Positions 7,117 through 11,904 of a stretch of 11,904 bases of DNA are shown piece by piece. Numbering within the stretch: the first letter of the stretch is position 1; each line of letters opens with the position of its first letter. Position numbers and translations under genes: made by a program. This stretch comes from Jeotgalicoccus sp052093725 (GTDB lineage Bacteria > Bacillota > Bacilli > Staphylococcales > Salinicoccaceae): contig JBQDHL010000052.1 of NCBI GenBank assembly GCA_052093725.1, positions 1 to 11,904 on the forward strand, written 5' to 3'. The notes under the pieces were generated by a model, which saw only the letters and a list, made by a program, of their open reading frames with translations, was not told the DNA's origin and ran no database searches.

Positions 7117-7719
7117 ATGGCTCGTTTTACAGGTTCAATTTGGAAAAAATCACGTCGCTTAGGAATTTCCCTAACTGGCACAGGTAAAGAATTGGAGCGT
7201 CGTCCGTACCCACCGGGTCAACACGGTCCAACACAAAGAATTAAATTATCAGAGTATGGTATGCAGTTACAAGAGAAACAAAAACTTCGTTACATGTATG
7301 GCGTTAACGAACGTCAATTCCGTACATTATTCAACCGTTCAGGTAAAATGAAAGGTGTTCACGGTGAGAACTTCATGATCTTACTAGCGACTAGATTAGA
7401 CGCAGTAGTTCGTGCTTCAGGTCTTGCTCGCACACAACGTCAAGCACGTCAATTAGTTAACCACGGTCACGTTACTGTGGATGGCAAACGTGTAGACATT
7501 CCTTCATTCATCGTTAAACCAGGACAGGTTATCGGAGTTCGTGAAAAATCACGTAACCTTGATATCATCGCTGAAGCTGTTGAATTAAGCAACTTCACAC
7601 CTGAGTACCTAACATTCAACAAAGATAGCTTAGAAGTTACTTTCGACAGACTGCCAGAACGCAGTGAATTAAATGCCGATATTAACGAACAGTTAATCGT
7701 TGAGTACTACTCAAGATAA
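7117..7719 (+). CDS. rpsD: 30S ribosomal protein S4
   Basis: S4 (uS4) binds the 5' domain of 16S rRNA early in small-subunit assembly. The 200 residues begin MARFTGSIWKKSRRLG; the N-terminal region carries RRPYPPGQHG and the S4 RNA-binding domain lies about 90-155 (LDAVVRASGLA, RQLVNHGHVTVDG). It lacks the zinc-binding Cys cluster found in some S4 proteins (C-minus form). The in-frame TTG at 7081 would add 12 residues, but AGGAGGAG (7103-7110), 6 bases before the ATG at 7117, fixes the start here. It has its own promoter, leader and terminator, so it is a single-gene unit. Confidence 0.98.
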   Translation: MARFTGSIWKKSRRLGISLTGTGKELERRPYPPGQHGPTQRIKLSEYGMQLQEKQKLRYMYGVNERQFRTLFNRSGKMKGVHGENFMILLATRLDAVVRASGLARTQRQARQLVNHGHVTVDGKRVDIPSFIVKPGQVIGVREKSRNLDIIAEAVELSNFTPEYLTFNKDSLEVTFDRLPERSELNADINEQLIVEYYSR

Positions 7720-7734
7720 TTGTAAGAAAACACT

Positions 7735-7786
7735 AAAAGGTCTCTACAGCACTGATTTATCAGTGTTGCAGGGCCTTTTTTATTTT
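7735..7786 (+). terminator. Terminator of rpsD
   Basis: AAAAGG (7735-7740) pairs with CCTTTT (7774 on). The inner stem CACTGA/TCAGTG closes a TTTA loop, with partly mismatched pairs between. A T-rich tail follows (7776-7786). Confidence 0.85.
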
Positions 7787-7805
7787 GTTTAATATATGAT
7801 ACAAG

Positions 7806-7853
7806 CCCACAAAAACCCACATAAACGTTTGATTTTGGGGCAGTTTTGGGGCA
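7806..7853. repeat. Paired short direct repeats beyond rpsD (attachment-like region)
   Basis: CCCACA occurs at 7806 and 7816 and TTTTGGGGCA at 7833-7842 and 7844-7853, two pairs of repeats spaced 10 and 11 bases. Tandem GGGGCA/TGCCCC motifs of this kind recur, from memory, at integrase gene ends and attachment regions of Gram-positive phages and mobile elements. The plus strand can be read as a short peptide ending LGQFWGN and stop. Conserved core genes end just to the left and accessory genes start just to the right. I infer an integration scar; there is no integrase gene in the window. Confidence 0.35.
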
Positions 7854-7904
7854 ATTAAATTGAATCTCGGGCAAGAGCATTTTTTTACATATGATAAAAC
7901 AATA

Positions 7905-7933
7905 TTGCCTATATTTGTAAGCCTTGCTATATT
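7905..7933 (+). promoter_or_regulatory. Promoter of the acidic membrane protein gene
   Basis: TTGCCT (7905-7910), 17 bases, then TATATT (7928-7933) preceded by TGC, an extended -10. The gene starts at 7970 behind AGGAG (7957-7961). Confidence 0.65.
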
Positions 7934-7969
7934 TAATTAGATATCGAATAAAATTCAGGAGCTGTTTTT

Positions 7970-9004
7970 ATGGAAGTATTAGGAATCATATTAATGTTGC
8001 TCACAGTATTAGCTGCGTTCATTGGTGTTATTTCTTTAATTTTTCTAATCGTAATGGCAATTAGAAAGAAACGTCTGAAAGTCCCTGGCATAATTACGGG
8101 TGCATCATTTGGACTGGCACTAATCGCTTTTGTTTTCTTTGTCATATTAGTTGTTGTAGCTCCCGAAACATATACTATAGAAACGAATACTCCTTCCAGC
8201 AACGTTAATGCTTCTTTGTCTGATGATGAAGAAACAGAGGAGGACGAAGAAGCATTAGAGATGGATTTGTCTGAATACAAAGAAGCTGATTTGAGAAAAA
8301 TTCACAATAATGAGTATGAAAAACAAACTAAATTAAAAGTATCCGATGCAGAAGTGATAAGTATCACACCGAACGATGATGGTATAGGCAATATGGTGGT
8401 TACTCATGTCGATAATATTCCAGTTATTTTGGATGATATGATTGGTTATGATTTAACCCTAAATGATTACTACACTTTTTATGGTCCACCAAATATGGAA
8501 GACGGTATGTTTTTAATTGAATATGAAGAAAGTGATTATCAGCTTTCCAAAGAAGATACTGAAGTTGAAGAAGTCGATGAAGATTTAACAGAAGAAACAC
8601 CTTTAACACCTGTCGAAGAAATAGAAAATATTATTACTGGTGTTGTCGGCGAGGATAGTGTGTCAGAAATGAATGTGGAGGAAGCTAACGGAAGTTATGA
8701 AGTCGATTTGACTTACGCTGCATCAGAGAATTTCACAGCTAACATGACCGCTAATTGCAATCAACGAAACATGGTGGATATTGCACTTAAATTACAAGAG
8801 TCCGAGCATTATGTATCATACTTGTTAATGGCGGCAACACTGCCACTTACCGAATCATCCGGGAACGAATCGGACGGAAAAGTAATAACAGTTTCGTTTT
8901 ACGGAGAAACAATCGATCAATTGAATCCGGACAATGAAATTTTCTTATACGATAACTTAGAAAGTTCAGCTGATGGATATTCGGCTCACCCAGACCTCAG
9001 ATAA
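7970..9004 (+). CDS. Two-TM membrane protein with acidic linkers and two extracytoplasmic domains, prophage-associated type
   Basis: A 344-residue protein. Two hydrophobic helices (about 3-32 and 41-66) flank a basic turn (RKKRLK), so the long C-terminal part is probably outside. An acidic linker (about 82-100, DDEETEEDEEALE) leads to a domain at about 103-195 (SEYKEADLRKIHNN, then GYDLTLNDYYTFYG), which resembles small OB-fold-like domains of membrane or lipoproteins. A second acidic linker (about 196-215) precedes a C-terminal domain (about 218-344) ending HPDLR. I recall such C-terminal domains in hypothetical proteins close to phage integrases, but cannot name a family with certainty. It has its own promoter and lies next to the attachment-like repeats, so it may be a leftover cargo gene. 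No catalytic motif is visible. Confidence 0.75.
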   Translation: MEVLGIILMLLTVLAAFIGVISLIFLIVMAIRKKRLKVPGIITGASFGLALIAFVFFVILVVVAPETYTIETNTPSSNVNASLSDDEETEEDEEALEMDLSEYKEADLRKIHNNEYEKQTKLKVSDAEVISITPNDDGIGNMVVTHVDNIPVILDDMIGYDLTLNDYYTFYGPPNMEDGMFLIEYEESDYQLSKEDTEVEEVDEDLTEETPLTPVEEIENIITGVVGEDSVSEMNVEEANGSYEVDLTYAASENFTANMTANCNQRNMVDIALKLQESEHYVSYLLMAATLPLTESSGNESDGKVITVSFYGETIDQLNPDNEIFLYDNLESSADGYSAHPDLR

Positions 9005-9043
9005 AAAACAAACCGCCTTCCTACATATAGTAGTTGAGCGGTT
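9003..9043 (-). terminator. Terminator-like hairpin facing left, without a matching gene
   Basis: AACCGC (9011-9016) pairs with GCGGTT (9038-9043); inside, CTAC (9021-9024) pairs with GTAG (9030-9033). The T-rich tail (six T) is on the minus strand, so it would stop leftward transcripts, yet no minus-strand gene lies to its right until 10207. It overlaps the stop codon of the plus-strand gene. It may be a relic of a lost leftward gene. The rest of 9044-9144 shows no gene. Confidence 0.4.
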
Positions 9044-9144
9044 CTCAGTATCAAGATTAAGAAAGAACTTCTCCCTATCCACCAAAAAATCATCATTTTA
9101 GCTTATCGTTTATAAAAAATATTAAGTGAAAAGAGGACTTATAC

Positions 9145-10095
9145 TTGAGCAATAAACAAGTAGTTGAAACTACAAAAAAATTAGAAGATTATATTTCACT
9201 ATTAAATATTTCCTATCACCAAGCAGTAGAGATATTACTTTTGAAACATGGACCAGCAATAAGTGAATATTATAGACAAAAATCTTATAATCGATTTTTA
9301 AATGGAGAGATAAAAAGCATTACCAGAGGTAAATATCAAAGAACTAAAGAAGGTTTATACTGTCATCACATAGATGAATATAAATTTGAAAATTTATCAA
9401 ATAAAGATTTTATACAAGAATATAAATATCAATATGATTATCAAAAAAAAGAAAGATTAGTTTATTGCGACCTAATAGAACATCTAATCTTGCATACTTT
9501 AATAGCCAAAGAGACAAATGGAGAAAGAGGTTTTACAGGATACATAACTTTTATCAGACCCACAGTTAATGAGTGGTATCTAGATGAAATAGATCCAAAG
9601 CCAGAATGGATGAAAATATGCAAAGAAAAATCATATTTGAATCCCAATCAAATTAATATTTTACTATCTCATATAGATATTATTATTAATAAGATGCTTA
9701 AAAGACAACACATGAAAAAAGTCGGTTATAAAGATTTAAATAGACGTTTAAGTTTTAATATGACAATAAAACAATATGAAGAATATAAAAAAAGAAAAAA
9801 AGAAATGAGGAAAGAAATCGAAACCAAAATTATAGAACTAAGAAATAAAAAATATAGTATTCAGGCAAAAAAGGAATCAATAGAATTTGAACAACAATTT
9901 TACATAGAGTTCCCATACTTTAAAAAATTTAAAGTATCTCCTTTTCAATCAAGAAAAGATATTTTAGATGACTTATTCGAACACAAATATAAAAACATTT
10001 TCTCTAATAAAAAAGAACTTAATTCCTTTAAGATTAGTAACCAAAGAGATGAGTTATTCAAAGAACTTCATTTCATTTTAAAAGACAATAACTAA
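9145..10095 (+). CDS. AT-rich hypothetical protein with an HNH-nuclease-like His pattern
   Basis: A 316-residue protein starting at TTG, with AGAGGA (9132-9137) 7 bases upstream; no ATG precedes the conserved-looking N-terminus. Base composition is far more AT-rich than the core genes, a sign of transfer. Residues 71-78 read LYCHHIDE and 105-117 read LVYCDLIEHLILH, giving His74/His75, Asn83 in between, then Cys108, His113 and His117. This spacing recalls HNH (beta-beta-alpha metal) nucleases, where His-His, Asn and His bind metal and cut DNA. The match is by eye only. Residues 208-250 are a very charged, probably coiled-coil helix. The function is unproven; mobile-element nuclease or defence/antitoxin-type roles are possible. 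It has no close partner gene. Confidence 0.7.
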   Translation: MSNKQVVETTKKLEDYISLLNISYHQAVEILLLKHGPAISEYYRQKSYNRFLNGEIKSITRGKYQRTKEGLYCHHIDEYKFENLSNKDFIQEYKYQYDYQKKERLVYCDLIEHLILHTLIAKETNGERGFTGYITFIRPTVNEWYLDEIDPKPEWMKICKEKSYLNPNQINILLSHIDIIINKMLKRQHMKKVGYKDLNRRLSFNMTIKQYEEYKKRKKEMRKEIETKIIELRNKKYSIQAKKESIEFEQQFYIEFPYFKKFKVSPFQSRKDILDDLFEHKYKNIFSNKKELNSFKISNQRDELFKELHFILKDNN

Positions 10096-10146
10096 TATTC
10101 TTTATTCCAATTTCCTTTTGGCGTGAACCAATAGAATAATGTGTAA

Positions 10147-10180
10147 AGACTCGTCTAAGTAAGTAGAGTCTCTTTAATTT
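10147..10180 (+). terminator. Weak terminator after the HNH-like gene
   Basis: AGACTC (10147-10152) pairs with GAGTCT (10166-10171) across a 13-base loop, followed by CTTTAATTT. The short stem and interrupted T-run make it weak. The remaining bases 10096-10206 hold no gene. Confidence 0.45.
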
Positions 10181-10206
10181 ATACCATATAATCATATTTT
10201 CCCACA

Positions 10207-10524
10207 CTATATGTGGTCGAAGTGAACAATCGACACATCATCATTCTTCATTACAGTAATGGTCCTACTCCACTCGCCCACATTAACAATGGTACATTCT
10301 ATTATAATTTCATGGCCGCCCTGCCAGTAGCGTAGAATGACGTTCTGTCCTACTAGGTCCCTCAACTTCAATTCTAACTCCTGCTGCAGTTCTACTGTTA
10401 AATTCGGCTTAGGCACATGCGTATTGTTCTCATTCAGCTTACGCACATTTTCAAACTGCTCCGGCATAGTCGCAAACGGCGCCCACTTTATCATGCCACG
10501 ACCTTCGGGAATGTTATAGTTCAT
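10207..10524 (-). CDS. YolD-like family protein, SOS-associated
   Basis: The 105-residue protein carries the YolD family hallmark RGMIKWAPF (residues 9-17 from the chosen start), followed by MPEQFENVRKL. YolD-like proteins often sit beside Y-family DNA polymerases (UvrX/YqjW) in Firmicutes and their prophages and are induced by DNA damage; their molecular role is poorly defined. Here no polymerase lies next to it: the downstream gene is the convergent HNH-like gene. An upstream in-frame ATG at 10557 lies inside the LexA box and has no ribosome site, so I chose the ATG at 10524, though its own ribosome site (AAGAGATGA) is weak. It diverges from a small membrane protein gene, with one LexA box between them. 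Confidence 0.85.
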   Translation of the reverse strand: MNYNIPEGRGMIKWAPFATMPEQFENVRKLNENNTHVPKPNLTVELQQELELKLRDLVGQNVILRYWQGGHEIIIECTIVNVGEWSRTITVMKNDDVSIVHFDHI

Positions 10525-10543
10525 GGAATCATCTCTTATGTAT

Positions 10544-10571
10544 ATTTTAACGAACATATGTTCGTTAAAAT
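10544..10571. promoter_or_regulatory. LexA (SOS) operator, 28-bp perfect palindrome
   Basis: The core CGAACATATGTTCG (10551-10564) is the ideal Gram-positive LexA/DinR box. It is embedded in a perfect palindrome extended by ATTTTAA and TTAAAAT arms. It lies 19 bases before the YolD start and 37 bases before the membrane protein start, so one operator can repress both. Both genes should therefore be induced by DNA damage; this follows from the motif, not from data. Confidence 0.92.
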
Positions 10572-10579
10572 GATATACT
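10571..10579 (+). promoter_or_regulatory. Extended -10 promoter of the SOS membrane protein gene
   Basis: TGATATACT is an extended -10 (TGnTATACT). The place for the -35 box (about 10551-10556) is inside the LexA box, so bound LexA would block RNA polymerase. Confidence 0.55.
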
Positions 10580-10608
10580 GTACATACTATGTTTAAAGGA
10601 GTATTTAT

Positions 10609-11055
10609 ATGGATTTTTCAGAATGGGTTACACTCAAAGATATAATTTATTTAACCGTTGGGATACTGCTGGGGCTTTTAGTATCAATAATATTATTCAT
10701 GAAGATAGAAAGGCTTTATTTATTATCATTAATACTATTTAAAAAGGCAGTATATGGCACATATACTAAAGTGAGTATATATAACCCTATTTATGATGAA
10801 AGAGATCCTATGAGGTTTGATAACAGCGGACTGAGTAACGGTATCTCTACTTATGAAGTAAATATGCCTTACAAATTTATAGAAGAAGATAAACTTGATA
10901 TCAGTTTAGCTGAATTCGACCAGCAGCTAATAGAAACAATAAATCTTAAATATAAGACGAATTACTCAACACGTCACACAAAAATCGAGTCGATGACTTA
11001 TAAACAAAATCAAATATTTAAGAATACAGAACTCGATAGAAAAAGATATAAATAA
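10609..11055 (+). CDS. Small LexA-controlled membrane protein of unknown function
   Basis: A 148-residue protein not recognised. An AAAGGAG site (10595-10601) sits 7 bases before ATG. A hydrophobic helix covers about residues 12-31 (IIYLTVGILLGLLVSIILFM), with KIER and FKKA basic groups after it and a second, shorter hydrophobic stretch (36-44). The acidic N-terminus and basic flank suggest that the remaining 100 residues, charged and rich in Asn, Lys and Tyr, face the cytoplasm. No enzyme motif is visible. Control by a perfect LexA box makes it an SOS gene; SOS membrane proteins in Firmicutes include division inhibitors such as YneA and SosA, but I see no LysM domain or similarity, so that role is only an option. 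Confidence 0.75.
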   Translation: MDFSEWVTLKDIIYLTVGILLGLLVSIILFMKIERLYLLSLILFKKAVYGTYTKVSIYNPIYDERDPMRFDNSGLSNGISTYEVNMPYKFIEEDKLDISLAEFDQQLIETINLKYKTNYSTRHTKIESMTYKQNQIFKNTELDRKRYK

Positions 11056-11084
11056 AAATAGCCTACGCTCATGAACGTAGGCTA
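11052..11084 (-). terminator. Terminator of the GNAT transcript (minus strand)
   Basis: TAGCCTACG (11059-11067) and CGTAGGCTA (11076-11084) form a perfect 9-bp stem with an 8-base loop. The T-run (five T) is on the minus strand, so it ends the leftward acetyltransferase transcript. It also touches the stop of the membrane protein gene, whose transcript would make the hairpin but has no T-tail. Confidence 0.75.
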
Positions 11085-11129
11085 AATGTTGTGAATAGAA
11101 AAGCTATATTGAATTGATAATTTAATATA

Positions 11130-11631
11130 TTAAAATTCCAAATACATTAAGTCTTCGTCATAATATTTTAATCCATCGAACATCGCTTTTGGTTCAGTGC
11201 CATATTTTTTTAAAACCAAATGACTCATAAAAATTTTTTGCTCTTAAATTTTCTGAAACGACCATTAAGTTAATTATTTCAAGACCTTCTATATTCCTTG
11301 CCTTTTCTAATACTAACTCCACTACACCTTTAGCTATTCCAGTACCTCTATACTCTTTCTCACAATACATTCCTACCAACATACTTTTATGCTTATCTTT
11401 TTGTCCAGAATTCCTAATAAAAGTAGCTATACATACCAGCTGCTCGTCGCAAAAGCCTCCTACCACAAACTTTGAATCGGATGACTCCAAACGTTGTCTA
11501 AATTTTTCTGTGGTAAAGTTATTCTCTCTTTCATATGTAGAACCAAAAGCACTAGAATCTGTTTTTAAACCTTTAAGCCTTAATTCTCTAAATTCATTCA
11601 CATCTTCTTCCGTTAAAACTCTAACATTCAT
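11130..11631 (-). pseudogene. GNAT N-acetyltransferase, frameshifted near the C-terminus
   Basis: The first 145 residues are a normal GNAT protein: N-terminal VRVLTEEDVNEFRELRLKGL, the acetyl-CoA loop RGTGIA (95-100, R-x-x-G-x-A), and ENLRAKNFYESFGFKK near the end. The frame then stops after IWH. Dropping one A from the A7 run (plus-strand T7, 11205-11211) continues it as YGTEPKAMFDGLKYYDEDLM and ends with TAA at 11130, a typical GNAT tail of about 166 residues. The fault is either a real +1 mutation in a homopolymer or a sequencing error. The catalytic core is intact, so a shortened product might still be active. AAAGGGGAG 6 bases upstream sets the start. It follows a second GNAT gene by 37 bases. 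The substrate is unknown. Confidence 0.75.
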
Positions 11632-11668
11632 ACAATCTCCCCTTTGCTAAAAAAATGTGAGAAACTCG

Positions 11669-11904
11669 TTACCCTCGATTTTTATCTGATTCCCATAAAT
11701 AGTGGACAAACCACAACTTTTGACCATTCATTTCGAATATTTCTTCGTCAATGTCTACTTTTTTAAAATCGTTCTTTTCTAAAATTTTTTGCGAAGCATG
11801 ATTAACACTGGTTGTTTTCCCCCGTATCTTCTTCACACTTAGACTAGTTTCTAGGAGAAGATTTAATGCCTGGTTTCCGATTCCATTCCCCACATGTTCT
11901 TCAC
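11669..11904 (-). CDS. GNAT N-acetyltransferase, C-terminal part (cut by window edge)
   Basis: The frame is open to the right edge, so the N-terminus is missing. The visible 78 codons start EEHVGNGIGNQALNLLLE, an acetyl-CoA-binding loop (V-G-N-G-I-G). They continue with KTTSVNHASQKILEKNDFKKV, the usual beta-alpha segment in which Asn precedes the last helix of GNAT domains. The end reads LWFVHYLWESDKNRG. An internal GTG at 11893 would cut the acetyl-CoA loop and is not a believable start. Upstream in the same direction as the other GNAT gene, it is probably the first gene of a two-GNAT operon. The substrate is not predictable. Confidence 0.75.
   Translation of the reverse strand, partial: EEHVGNGIGNQALNLLLETSLSVKKIRGKTTSVNHASQKILEKNDFKKVDIDEEIFEMNGQKLWFVHYLWESDKNRG

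Noticed and set aside
7933..8280. 115-residue minus-strand frame opposite the membrane protein gene
   Set aside because: It is a Ser/Ile-rich shadow of the acidic linker and TM region, with no start signals.
10201..10215. Short inverted repeat CCACA/TGTGG at the YolD stop
   Set aside because: A 5-bp stem with no T-run on either side is too weak to call a terminator.
10525..10557. Longer YolD start at 10557
   Set aside because: That ATG is part of the LexA palindrome and has no ribosome site; the family motif sits well within the shorter form.
7787..11904. Complete defence or toxin-antitoxin system in the accessory part
   Set aside because: The genes have separate promoters and orientations, and no recognised sensor-effector or toxin-antitoxin pair can be supported by motif.

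Overview
The window looks like chromosomal DNA from a low-GC Gram-positive of the family Staphylococcaceae, probably not S. aureus (Jeotgalicoccus, Salinicoccus, Nosocomiicoccus or Macrococcus-like are options I cannot separate by eye). The reasons are the gene order rpsD / fRMsr / ezrA / cysteine desulfurase / thiI, the 564-residue EzrA, the strong AGGAGG ribosome sites and sigma-A promoters, and the Firmicutes-type LexA box.

Left part (1-7790) is conserved core. The 5' end of sppA (minus) diverges from an NAD kinase (plus), which is followed 14 bases later by a small deaminase resembling blasticidin-S deaminase. After its terminator comes an intergenic stretch of about 550 bases. It holds a degenerate plus five regular copies of a 41-bp tandem unit, each able to form a hairpin, and then a 100-N assembly gap. 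On the minus strand follow ezrA (cell division), a cysteine desulfurase and thiI. The last two overlap by an ATGA and form a sulfur-relay pair for tRNA s4U and/or the thiamin thiazole. Diverging from ezrA is the free methionine-(R)-sulfoxide reductase, then rpsD with its own strong promoter and a long leader that folds into a closed multi-arm structure, as expected for S4 autoregulation.

Right part (about 7790-11904) is accessory. Just past the rpsD terminator lie two pairs of short direct repeats resembling an integrase attachment region or a remnant of an integrase gene end. Next are an acidic membrane-anchored protein of a type I associate with prophages, a very AT-rich gene with an HNH-like His pattern and a TTG start, and a divergent SOS unit. 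In that unit a 28-bp perfect palindrome holding the textbook LexA box CGAACATATGTTCG lies between a YolD-like gene and an unrecognised small membrane protein. The Y-family polymerase that often accompanies YolD is not in the window. The right edge has two tandem GNAT acetyltransferases on the minus strand; one is frameshifted at an A7 run and the other is cut by the window end.

The most unusual items are the SOS divergon with an unknown membrane protein, the hairpin tandem array beside the assembly gap, and the probable integration scar downstream of rpsD. I do not see a complete, clearly new multi-gene system.
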